DNA of 64,000 nt from Paraburkholderia sp. IMGN_8 (GTDB lineage: Bacteria; Pseudomonadota; Gammaproteobacteria; Burkholderiales; Burkholderiaceae), in the NCBI RefSeq assembly GCF_038050405.1, contig NZ_CP150901.1, forward strand, positions 4,216,001 through 4,280,000. The letters run 5' to 3'. Shown one piece after another: positions 35,138-42,965 of the stretch. A program made the translations under genes and the position numbers. The notes below the pieces were generated by a model. It saw only the letters and a list, made by a program, of their open reading frames with translations. It was not told where the DNA came from and made no database searches. Numbering within the stretch: position 1 is the first letter of the stretch; every line of letters starts with the position of its first letter.

Positions 35138-35603
35138 CGTTACCCCGGATCTTTCTTGATTATCGGACGCACCGTGCGCCACTGCGCGTGTTTCGATCTT
35201 GCAAGAGTTTATGTTACCGCCAAATATCGGCGTTAATCCTATTTAACATCATGCTACCGCAAGCGACATAGCCGGCAGTGGACTAGTCAACCAACGGCCG
35301 TACTACCGGTCGTCGCCGCCTGACGGAAACGCATCTCGGCAACCGTAAGCGGACCGAGCGACAGTTGGAGAAACCGAAAGGGGGCAATTAAGGAAAATGC
35401 GTCATGGGACAGTTGCAAAGTACCAGCGGCCGTTGAAAGAAACACACTCAAGGTTCTCCGATATCGCATTTCTGCTGACAGGCCAACCTCCGAGCTCCAT
35501 TTTTCCACAAGCCGTTCTGGACCGGCGTCACCTTTGGCCTGTGCTTCTCGGTGAGCTGCAAGCGTTCTTTGAATCAATGGCCGTTGGCGCTCGTATGAGG
35601 TGC
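35138..35603. other. Intergenic, no convincing gene
   Basis: About 465 bases between the leftward Avs-like gene and the leftward ImmA-like gene. A 96-codon minus-strand frame (35287-35577) has a TTG start without a ribosome-binding site and no recognised family. The promoter of the Avs-like gene is expected near 35140-35270, where the sequence is AT-rich. Confidence 0.45.
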
Positions 35604-36440
35604 CTACTCCTCGTCTTCTGGAAGTTCGTCGATATAGAGAAGCGTGACGCTATAGCCGCCGAGCTGATGGAGCGTTTGTTCGAGGATTGTCTCGGGCAAG
35701 ACCAGCCGTCGTTTTTCTTCGAGCCAGAGGTATGCAGGAACGTTGTCCCACACGATATCTCCGGCTTCCGCAGCGCTTTTGCGCGGAAGCGATTGGCCTT
35801 TTCGGACGCAAAGTGAATACGGGAACTCGGGTCCCTTGGTCCAGTAGCGCACGACGTTATTGTGTGCAAAGACGAACGCGACCGGGTAGTCCGACAGCGA
35901 TTTGTATCTCCAGATGGTCGCCTCGACGCTAACGTCAAATTTTGAACTCAAGTCTACGACGTGCTCAAGCTCGGGTTCGCCGTAGGCGATCATCATCCGC
36001 TTGAATTCACGACGAGGCATGAGAAGCTCCGATGCGAACGTATTTGCCTCGACCTCTATGCCGGGTAGCTTTGAGCTCTGACCCATGGCCGACGAGGAGA
36101 TGCTCATGTCGGCGGGCTTACATTCAAATCGCTCCTGCTTGTGCCAGGGAAGAAGAAAGTGCCCCAATTCGTGGCCAATCGTAAATCTGCGACGGCGAGG
36201 ATCAGTTCCCGCGCGCACAAAGATTGCTCCTCGAGATTTCTCCGCGTTGGTGACAAGCATTCCGGCGAATCCGTCGCTATCAAGCTCGCTGATTGACTCT
36301 ATTCCTGCGAGTCGCGAGAACTCTTCTAGGGGTACAGGGAATGGCACCGCTGGATTCTGCCGAAAGATTTCATCGGCGAGAGCATCCGGGGTCGCTTTGC
36401 CGTCGAGTTCCATCAAATCTAGCGTCACCGGGGAGGTCAT
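35604..36440 (-). CDS. ImmA/IrrE-family metallopeptidase, CapP-like
   Basis: 278 residues. FTIGHELGHFLLPWH carries the zinc motif HExxH (90-94) and GIEVEANTFASELLMP the downstream Glu131. The ~140-residue C-terminal part (EATIWRYKSLSDYPVAFVF...) is the GAF-like extension seen in IrrE-type proteins. Its ATG overlaps the stop of the XRE gene (36437-36440). XRE plus ImmA/IrrE pairs work as repressor and de-repressing protease; in CBASS operons the equivalent pair is CapH/CapP, where CapP cleaves CapH after DNA damage. The divergent CBASS-like operon supports that analogy. Confidence 0.85.
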   Translation of the reverse strand: MTSPVTLDLMELDGKATPDALADEIFRQNPAVPFPVPLEEFSRLAGIESISELDSDGFAGMLVTNAEKSRGAIFVRAGTDPRRRRFTIGHELGHFLLPWHKQERFECKPADMSISSSAMGQSSKLPGIEVEANTFASELLMPRREFKRMMIAYGEPELEHVVDLSSKFDVSVEATIWRYKSLSDYPVAFVFAHNNVVRYWTKGPEFPYSLCVRKGQSLPRKSAAEAGDIVWDNVPAYLWLEEKRRLVLPETILEQTLHQLGGYSVTLLYIDELPEDEE

Positions 36441-36763
36441 CTTTGGTCTTTGTTGTCTTTGAAGTGCCTGATCATCTGCTTGACTGTGGCCCGATCTCTT
36501 TCTGAGAGGTCCTGGAGATCCCTGAAAAACACGGCCGCCTCGTCATTTTCCGATGGCGTTTCCCGGCCGGCGTCGAGAAGGAAATCGACGGTTACCTCAA
36601 AGTGCGCTGCTAACCTGCCAAGCAACTCGGCAGTCGGGTTGGAGCTCTTGCCTTTTTCGAGCTCCCATATGTGGGTTTTCGTTATCCCGACCGCGTCCGC
36701 TGTTGCCTGCAACGATTCGGCTTTTCGCAGACGTAACGTATTCAATTTTGCCCCAAGGGACAT
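36437..36763 (-). CDS. XRE-family HTH repressor, CapH-like
   Basis: 108 residues: KLNTLRLRKAESLQATADAV, ITKTHIWELEKGKSSNPTAEL form the XRE helix-turn-helix, followed by LLGRLAAHFEVTVDFLL and a C-terminal LSERDRATVKQMIRHF helix, as in many phage-type and CBASS-associated repressors. GGAG lies 8 bases before the ATG. It is the likely owner of the inverted repeat at 36814-36882 and probably represses the divergent operon. Confidence 0.85.
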   Translation of the reverse strand: MSLGAKLNTLRLRKAESLQATADAVGITKTHIWELEKGKSSNPTAELLGRLAAHFEVTVDFLLDAGRETPSENDEAAVFFRDLQDLSERDRATVKQMIRHFKDNKDQR

Positions 36764-36813
36764 GGCAGCATCTCCACAGTGCTTTGGGTTGTCGGAATTC
36801 TAGTCATTATCCA

Positions 36814-36882
36814 CCGTAAGATACATCCGAACGAATCCGTTGTCACCAGTTGCACGCTCGTGTCGTTAGATGTATCTTACGG
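36814..36882. promoter_or_regulatory. Paired 14-bp inverted operator between repressor and conjugation operon
   Basis: CCGTAAGATACATC (36814-36827) and GATGTATCTTACGG (36869-36882) are exact reverse complements 41 bases apart, in the gap between the leftward XRE gene and the rightward MBL gene. Exact 14-mers in such a divergent gap strongly suggest binding sites for the XRE protein, with possible looping or two separate half-operators, one per promoter. Confidence 0.75.
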
Positions 36883-37084
36883 AAATGGCCGGTTCATCCG
36901 CACGAACACCCACGTAAAAGCGGGTCTGGTGAGCCCCGAAGACCGATTCTCCGCGAATGCCCAGTTTTTATAAGGGTCATATCATCGTCGAGCAAACAGT
37001 CTTCGGAAGGATCTTTTCGAGAATGTGGCTTTCCCACTGGATCGTGTACCGGTGTGGCCCTGCAAACCTGTACAGGAGTTACCA

Positions 37085-38221
37085 GTGGCACAGCGTGTAT
37101 TGTTTTATCCGGTGGGGAACGGTGATACCAGCCAGATTATTCTGGAGAACGGTAAGCGCCTGCTGTTCGATTTCCGTCATCTCTCGAAGACGGAAAGCGG
37201 CGAAGGGCCGGAAATCAACCTCAAGAAGCGCCTTCTCGATGAACTGAAAGAGGCAGGCCGCGATTACTTCAACGTGGTCGCGTTCACTCACGGCGACAAG
37301 GACCATCTCGAAAACAGCACGGAGTTCTTTGAACTTCGCCACGCTGCGAAGTACCAGGGCGGCAATCGGATCAAGATTGATACGCTCTGGGTACCCGCAG
37401 CGATGATTCTCGAGTGCGGCACCAACGACAATCAATCTTCCGAATTCGTCATCTGGAGGCAGGAGGCGCGGCATCGCCTTCGTGAAGGCAAAGGTATTCG
37501 CGTGTTTTCGAAGCCTGAGAAGCTCAAGGGATGGCTGGAAGAAAACGGCCTCACGCTCGAGTCTCGCAAGCACCTGATTACGGACGCGGGGCAACTCGTA
37601 CCTGAGTACACCCTGGCGCAGGACGGTGTCGAGTTCTTCTGCCACTCGCCCTTCATCAAGCATGTCGATGAGGGTGATGACCTGCGCAACGAAGCGTCGC
37701 TGATTTTTAATGTCCGCTTCGTCAAGGGCGGCGAGCGGTACGACTATCTCGCAGTCGGCGACTCGACGTGGAACGTGCTCGAAGACATCGTGGCAACCAC
37801 GAAATTCCACGGCAACATGGACAGGCTCGAGTGGGACCTGTTCAACATCCCACATCACTGTAGCGCTTACGCGCTAAGCGACGACAAGGGGGATTTCGAG
37901 ACAGCACCCAAGCCGGGCGTGAAAGAGTTGTTGCTCAAAGGTAAGCCGGGCGCGTACATCGTCAGCTCAAGTTGCCCGATCTCCGATACGCGAGGGGGGC
38001 GCGAGCAGTCGCAACCGCCGCATATCCAGGCGAAGAAGTGTTACCAGACATACCTTCGCAAGGTCGGTGGGGCGAAGTTCCTTGTAACCATGGAAGAGCC
38101 CAACGGATTCAAGCCGGAGCCGATCGAATTCAAGATCGATACCTACGGCATGACGTGTAACGTTGCAAAAGCGTCCGCTGCAGCAATCGCGACGGCTGTG
38201 GCCGCACCCCGGGCCGGTTAG
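37085..38221 (+). CDS. Metallo-beta-lactamase-fold hydrolase (ComEC-like) with Gly-ending tail
   Basis: 378 residues from the GTG at 37085, which has AGGAG 8 bases upstream; an in-frame GTG at 37025 lacks one. FYPVGNGDTSQIIL opens the MBL fold, THGDKDH (68-74) is the metal motif in the H-x-D-x-D-H form of ComEC/Rec2-type proteins, followed by VGDSTWN and IPHHCSAY ligands. The last residues, KASAAAIATAVAAPRAG, form an Ala-rich flexible tail ending in Gly. The stop abuts the ATG of the E2-E1-JAB gene. Its position is that of the CD-NTase in type II CBASS operons. Substrate unknown. Confidence 0.8.
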   Translation: MAQRVLFYPVGNGDTSQIILENGKRLLFDFRHLSKTESGEGPEINLKKRLLDELKEAGRDYFNVVAFTHGDKDHLENSTEFFELRHAAKYQGGNRIKIDTLWVPAAMILECGTNDNQSSEFVIWRQEARHRLREGKGIRVFSKPEKLKGWLEENGLTLESRKHLITDAGQLVPEYTLAQDGVEFFCHSPFIKHVDEGDDLRNEASLIFNVRFVKGGERYDYLAVGDSTWNVLEDIVATTKFHGNMDRLEWDLFNIPHHCSAYALSDDKGDFETAPKPGVKELLLKGKPGAYIVSSSCPISDTRGGREQSQPPHIQAKKCYQTYLRKVGGAKFLVTMEEPNGFKPEPIEFKIDTYGMTCNVAKASAAAIATAVAAPRAG

Positions 38222-40528
38222 ATGGAGACGGTCTACGCTGAGTTCGGCGCGCTCCTTCCGGGCACGGATGCCGGGCAGCTTCATACTGAAGGTGCCCGGC
38301 GGCTTCTTGCCGCCTCTGAGAAGAGCGATGCGTTCGATGTTATCGCGCTGCGTTCCTTTGAATGCGAGCAGGATGGAAAAAGCGTGCGTATCGCCGAGGG
38401 GATTGTCGTCGACTGTTGCGACGGGACCGTTCCGTCGCGCAATCCCGTCGGCATCAGGAACCGCGAGCGACTCCTTCTGATGTATCGGCAGGGAGGGGAC
38501 ATCCCGTACGAGGTTCGCGCATTGCGGACAGATTTTCCAGCCACATTGCATCAGAACCATGTTGGCCCTGGCGAGCCGCGCTCCTTGTGTCTGTACTTTG
38601 AACCGTGGAGCACGGTTGAGCGCGCGTGGACGCCTGAACGGCACCTCGCCCGCGTCGCATGGTGGCTCAGGGAAACGTCGCTCGGCACGCTGCACCGCAA
38701 TGACCAGCCGTTGGAGCGGATGTACTTCGTTACTCCCTGGCATCTGGTGTTACCGCCGGATTTTTGCGAGCGGTCGCTTTCGTCGGACGAGGTGCTGTCG
38801 CTTCACGCGGCCCCATCGGAATCGGATAGAGTCGAAGTCATCATCGGGCAATTCCGGCCGAGGCATAGCACCGGGGAACCCGGGAACACTTTCACAGATG
38901 TTGTGCCGGTGGCCATCGCGCCGGTCGTTCACAGGCCCATTAGTGATTATCCTTCCAGTCTGGGAGCGCTAGAGGACCAGTTGGCCGAGCGCAGCTCCAG
39001 CGTAATCAGCGAACTGACGCGCGCAATCGAGAGCCACACGCCTACCTCGGGTCTGGAAATAAAAGCCAGGGGGATCGGTACCGTCATCGTGATACGCATG
39101 CCGGTTATCCCATCGGTCGGTGCCGAGCCCGAGCGCATTGACCTGCAAGGGGTCGTCGTCCGGGCCAGTCTTGCGCAGCTGGGTATTGCGTGTGGCGTAC
39201 TTATCGACGGGAAAGACGGCAAAGCCTACGTTGACACAGTGATGCGGCTCGCATCGGCGACAGGTACGGCTCAGCCGGTTAGCGAAGCATGGCGGGATCT
39301 CGTTGTCGAACCGCTGGAGGTTCGCGTCGCGCCGACCAAGACAGACGCACGCGCCATGTCAGGGGTGAAGGATGGTGGCGCCGAGTTCGACGGCCTCATT
39401 GCGGGCGTCGGCGCCTTGGGTAGCGCGCTGGCGGACATGTGGTCGCGGGCAGGATGGGGTAGATGGACGCTGGTCGATGATGACGTACTGAGGGCACACA
39501 ATATCGTGCGGCACCTTGGTCAGTATGAACACGTCGGACGGTCAAAGGCCGCTACCGTAGCGGGCCTGCTACACGGGAATTTTTTCCACGGTGTGGATCG
39601 AACGGCCGCCATTCATGCGAAGGTAACGGCAGGGGACGCGCGGGTTCATGCCGCAATCAAATCGGCAACCCTGCTGGTCGATGCTACGACTTCACTCAAT
39701 GCGCCCCGGGACCTTGCCAGTAATGACGAGACGCCTCGCTCGGCGTCAACGTTCCTGACGCCATCAGGTCTCGGGTCAGTTCTACTGTTAGAAGACGGCA
39801 CGCGCAATGTGCGGCTCTCGTCGCTGGAGCCGCAGTACTATCGCGCCGTGCTGATGAGCGATTGGGGCGCGGAGCACCTTGCCGGTCATTATGGCCAACT
39901 GTGGGTTGGAGGTGGTTGTCGAGACATTTCGGCGGTAATTTCGAACGAACTTGTGACACTGCATGCGGCGACCCTCGCTCGGCAATTGCGCCTGCACGTA
40001 GCAGCGCCCGATGCCCGGATGTGTGTCTGGAGTCTCGACGATGCGACAGGTCATCTTGCGGCAACTGAAATCCCAGTAAAAAAACCACTCTATAGCGATA
40101 GTGGCGGATGGCGGGTCGTTTGGGATGAAGGTCTGCACGAAAAATTGCGCACAATGCGCGATACGCGACTTCCTAACGAGACAGGGGGCGTTCTGTTGGG
40201 ATACTGGGATCTGAAACTTGGTGTCTGCTTCCTCGTTGACGCGCTGTCAGCGCCCCTGGATAGCGTTGAGCAGCGGGCCGGCTTCATACGTGGGACCGCA
40301 GGACTGAAAGAGGCGCTTGAAGAATGTCGCCGTAGAACCGCCAACATTGTTGATTACGTCGGCGAATGGCATTCGCATCCTGATCGCGTTTCCAGTCGTC
40401 CGAGCACCGATGACCATGCGCTGCTCGACCATCTGGCGACCATCATGGAAAACGACGGATTGCCGAGTGTGATGCTTATCGTAGGCGACAGCGACACGAC
40501 CATTTTGACGAACCCGGAGAAGCGTTGA
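38222..40528 (+). CDS. E2-E1-JAB fusion: ubiquitin-type conjugation and deconjugation enzyme
   Basis: 768 residues. Residues ~60-165 look like the E2-like domain of Cap2-type proteins (Cys123 in SLCLYFEPWS, then WWLRETSLGTLH). Residues ~388-590 are a ThiF/E1 domain: IAGVGALGSALADMWSRAG (nucleotide-binding loop), VDDDVLRAHNIVRH, and WVGGGCRDISAVISNE with candidate catalytic Cys566. Residues ~630-768 are a JAB/JAMM protease: NETGGVLLG (Glu653) and WHSHP...SSRPSTDD (His717, His719, Asp731). It thus joins in one chain what CBASS splits into Cap2 and Cap3. ATG follows the MBL stop without a gap, and its TGA overlaps the patatin start. Confidence 0.85.
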   Translation: METVYAEFGALLPGTDAGQLHTEGARRLLAASEKSDAFDVIALRSFECEQDGKSVRIAEGIVVDCCDGTVPSRNPVGIRNRERLLLMYRQGGDIPYEVRALRTDFPATLHQNHVGPGEPRSLCLYFEPWSTVERAWTPERHLARVAWWLRETSLGTLHRNDQPLERMYFVTPWHLVLPPDFCERSLSSDEVLSLHAAPSESDRVEVIIGQFRPRHSTGEPGNTFTDVVPVAIAPVVHRPISDYPSSLGALEDQLAERSSSVISELTRAIESHTPTSGLEIKARGIGTVIVIRMPVIPSVGAEPERIDLQGVVVRASLAQLGIACGVLIDGKDGKAYVDTVMRLASATGTAQPVSEAWRDLVVEPLEVRVAPTKTDARAMSGVKDGGAEFDGLIAGVGALGSALADMWSRAGWGRWTLVDDDVLRAHNIVRHLGQYEHVGRSKAATVAGLLHGNFFHGVDRTAAIHAKVTAGDARVHAAIKSATLLVDATTSLNAPRDLASNDETPRSASTFLTPSGLGSVLLLEDGTRNVRLSSLEPQYYRAVLMSDWGAEHLAGHYGQLWVGGGCRDISAVISNELVTLHAATLARQLRLHVAAPDARMCVWSLDDATGHLAATEIPVKKPLYSDSGGWRVVWDEGLHEKLRTMRDTRLPNETGGVLLGYWDLKLGVCFLVDALSAPLDSVEQRAGFIRGTAGLKEALEECRRRTANIVDYVGEWHSHPDRVSSRPSTDDHALLDHLATIMENDGLPSVMLIVGDSDTTILTNPEKR

Positions 40529-41670
40529 CTACGAGCACGGAAGGGCCGACGAAGCTCGGTCTAGCATTGTCAGGAGGGGGTGTCAGAGCCGCTGCATTTC
40601 ACGCCGGTGTATTGCAGTATCTCGCTGAGCAGAGGCAGCTTGAGTACGTAAGCCACGTATCGTCTGTTTCCGGCGGAAGTCTATTCGTTGGGCTTGTGAT
40701 GAGCCGCTCAAAATACGAATGGCCAACATCAGCGGCTTATCGGAACCACGTGTTCGGCGAAATCAGGGAGGTGTTGACGACAACCTCGCTGCAAACTTCG
40801 TCGCTTGTCCGCTTGCTCGCTAACCCACTGAACTGGCGATACTTCATGTCGCGCGCCAACATCATCGAGCAGGCTATCAGGTCGGTGTGGAAGATCGACG
40901 TATTGATGGGCGGGCTGAAACACACCCCGGTCTGGTCCATCAATGGCACTACAGGCGAGACAGGGGTGCGGTTTCGATTCAAAGGCGGGAGGATGGGGGA
41001 CTATCAATCGGGCTATGCGTCGGTTGCGCACCTGAATCTGGCATCTGCGCTCGCTGTTTCGGCCGCATTCCCAGGCTTGATAGGGCCGCTTGCCATCCGA
41101 CCACGGGATTTTCGATGGATGAAGCGCGAGCATTGGGATTCAAAAGATGGCGAGAAACCCTACGAAGTGCCACACGAACGTCTGCATCTATACGATGGTG
41201 GAATTTACGACAATCTCGGCATTGAACCTCTTTTCGACGTCGGCAGACAACAACTCAAGAAAAATGGTGACGAGAGTATCAATCGGCTGATTGTTTCCGA
41301 TGCAGGTGCGGCGTTCCCTCGAAAGCAGATCCCACATCCGTTGAACCCGCACCGCTTCAGGCGGATTGCCGACATCGCGTTGGAGCAGACCCGAGCGCTG
41401 CGTGTCCGATGCTTTGCGAATTTCCTCCAGGCGAACGCGGGCGCGGGCCTGTATCTGCGCATTGGGGACGACGCCGAAACAGCCCTCGAGAAATGGAAAG
41501 AACGAACAAGCGCGGCGCTCTTGCTGGAACACAAGTGGCTCAGCAAGGAGTTCACGACTCGAGCCGCATCTGTACCGACTACGTTGGACAGACTAGACGA
41601 AACGGTGTTTGATCTCTTGGCTCGGCACGGCTACGAGACTGCCAGGTGGAATAGCGAACTCTGGAATTAA
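40525..41670 (+). CDS. Patatin-like phospholipase, CapV-like effector
   Basis: 381 residues, TTG start overlapping the previous stop (TTGA). GLALSGGGVRAAAFHAGVLQYL has the oxyanion loop GGGVR (17-21), VSSVSGGS the nucleophile Ser49, and LYDGGIYDNLG the Asp224 of the Ser-Asp dyad. No signal peptide, so it is intracellular. In CBASS, patatin effectors (CapV) degrade the inner membrane after activation. Here it follows the conjugation enzyme directly, and a hairpin at 41678 closes the operon. Confidence 0.9.
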   Translation: MTTSTEGPTKLGLALSGGGVRAAAFHAGVLQYLAEQRQLEYVSHVSSVSGGSLFVGLVMSRSKYEWPTSAAYRNHVFGEIREVLTTTSLQTSSLVRLLANPLNWRYFMSRANIIEQAIRSVWKIDVLMGGLKHTPVWSINGTTGETGVRFRFKGGRMGDYQSGYASVAHLNLASALAVSAAFPGLIGPLAIRPRDFRWMKREHWDSKDGEKPYEVPHERLHLYDGGIYDNLGIEPLFDVGRQQLKKNGDESINRLIVSDAGAAFPRKQIPHPLNPHRFRRIADIALEQTRALRVRCFANFLQANAGAGLYLRIGDDAETALEKWKERTSAALLLEHKWLSKEFTTRAASVPTTLDRLDETVFDLLARHGYETARWNSELWN

Positions 41671-41677
41671 AAAGTGA

Positions 41678-41700
41678 CCGCGAGAATACTCGCGGCTTTC
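41678..41700 (+). terminator. Probable terminator after the patatin gene
   Basis: CCGCGAG, loop AATA, CTCGCGG, then CTTTC: a 7-bp GC-rich stem 8 bases after the stop. The T-tract is short. Confidence 0.65.
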
Positions 41701-41718
41701 GCATACGGGGATTGCAAG

Positions 41719-41955
41719 ATGGATATCGAGGTCTTCTGCAAGCTGGCGATGGTCGCCGTCGGCGTCGCCGGGAACGTGAAGTTTCTCTATGACCGGTGAA
41801 CCGGGAAGCGCGGGCGCCTGCGCGATGAATACAAGTTCGCTAAGGAATTCCTGGCGGATGCTTTGGATAAGTCCATGCATCCATTTCTCCGAGAGAAAGG
41901 CTACAAGGCACTGGCCGGCGATGAGCGTCTCATCGCAGACGAAGTGGAATACTAG
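41719..41955 (+). pseudogene. Small membrane protein gene with in-frame TGA
   Basis: Frame starts MDIEVFCKLAMVAVGVAG at 41719, has a hydrophobic N-terminal helix, meets TGA at 41797-41799 after FLYDR, and then continues in the same frame (TGKRGRLRDEYKFAKEF, HPFLREKGYKALAGDERL, IADEVEY) to TAG at 41953. The continuity of sensible coding sequence on both sides points to one nonsense mutation in a ~78-residue gene of the type seen as a conserved hypothetical in Burkholderiales. Confidence 0.65.
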
Positions 41956-42142
41956 CTGGAACCAAGGACGCGGCGCAAACGTATTTTCATGAGCGCGGCA
42001 CCCGCTCCTGAAAATCGGGCAGCGTTGCGGGCGCACAACCCGCATATCCTCGCCGGTCGGCGGGGCTGTTCGTTCCGTTCTTCCCACCCGATTCGGAACG
42101 ATGGGTTTTCAATACGGCGACGCCCAACATTCCGACGCGAAT

Positions 42143-42778
42143 TTAGATGCCGAGGTTGCTGGCCCAGATGTCCGTGAGGACGCGAATTGCGAGGTCAACG
42201 CTATAGCGTTGAGGGTTGCTTACCAACTTGCGACATGCCTGTTGTAACGCGCCGACGAGAAGATCTGCGCGTAGCTGCACCTCCTCAATCTGCATTTCCT
42301 GTCTGCTCTTCATCATCCGGCAAAGCGCATCTGTTGCCAATCTGATTCCGACATCAATTTCTCGATACAGCTCTGGCTCGCTCGCGAGTGCCTGAAAACC
42401 GACAAGAAAGCGATCGCCGTTTTCGATCCAATGGCCGATGAATCGTCGAAGCCAGGACTCAAGGAATTCCCTGGTCGGGCTCCCGCAAGCAACGAACTCG
42501 TCGATGATGCTCTCGTTCTGGCGCTCCACCACCCGGATTAGGGAGCGCATGACTTCCAACTTGCTTTTGAAGTGAAGGTAAAAGGTCGCTCTTCCTACTC
42601 CGGCTTCCGCAACGATGTCGTCGGTAGTGGCCTCCGAATAGCCTCGGGCAAGGAAAACGCGAACGGCAGCGTCAAGCAGTCGCTCTTGGGTCATCAATTT
42701 TTGCTGCTCTCGTATCGATTGCTGCTTCTCGCCAGACGACATCTCACCGCGTCCCATACGTACGCGCCCCTTAGTCAC
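42143..42778 (-). CDS. TetR-family transcriptional regulator
   Basis: 211 residues. The N-terminal HTH is clear: RLLDAAVRVFLARGYSEATTDDIVAEAGVGRATFYLHFKSK (residues ~34-74). The rest is the helical ligand-binding part. AGGAGG stands 5 bases before the GTG start at 42778. It is divergent from the flavin oxidoreductase gene, with an inverted repeat between them, so it is probably the local repressor. Confidence 0.9.
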   Translation of the reverse strand: MTKGRVRMGRGEMSSGEKQQSIREQQKLMTQERLLDAAVRVFLARGYSEATTDDIVAEAGVGRATFYLHFKSKLEVMRSLIRVVERQNESIIDEFVACGSPTREFLESWLRRFIGHWIENGDRFLVGFQALASEPELYREIDVGIRLATDALCRMMKSRQEMQIEEVQLRADLLVGALQQACRKLVSNPQRYSVDLAIRVLTDIWASNLGI

Positions 42779-42835
42779 ACTGCCTCCTCTTGCGCCAGCC
42801 TATGAACGGCGCACGTTCGATTGAAAAAAAGAATA

Positions 42836-42872
42836 ATGGACAATTAAGCCATTCGATATACACTTTGTCCAT
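42836..42872. promoter_or_regulatory. Candidate TetR operator
   Basis: ATGGACA (42836-42842) and TGTCCAT (42866-42872) are exact inverted arms with a 23-base spacer, in the 187-base gap between the TetR gene and the divergent LLM oxidoreductase gene. TGGACA/TGTCCA arms are common in TetR operators, although the spacing here is long. Confidence 0.45.
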
Positions 42873-42965
42873 CAACGGGATTGAATGACTACTCAGCAGT
42901 CAGTCCGGCTATTGTAATCGAACTCGAGTATTGCCCCATCGTCAGCAAATTGGAGGAGACAAGGC

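Noticed and set aside
35287..35577. 96-codon minus-strand frame between the Avs-like and ImmA-like genes
   Set aside because: TTG start without a ribosome-binding site and no recognised family; composition alone is not enough.
37079..37858. 259-codon minus-strand frame opposite the MBL gene
   Set aside because: Antisense shadow of a gene with complete MBL metal motifs and operon coupling.
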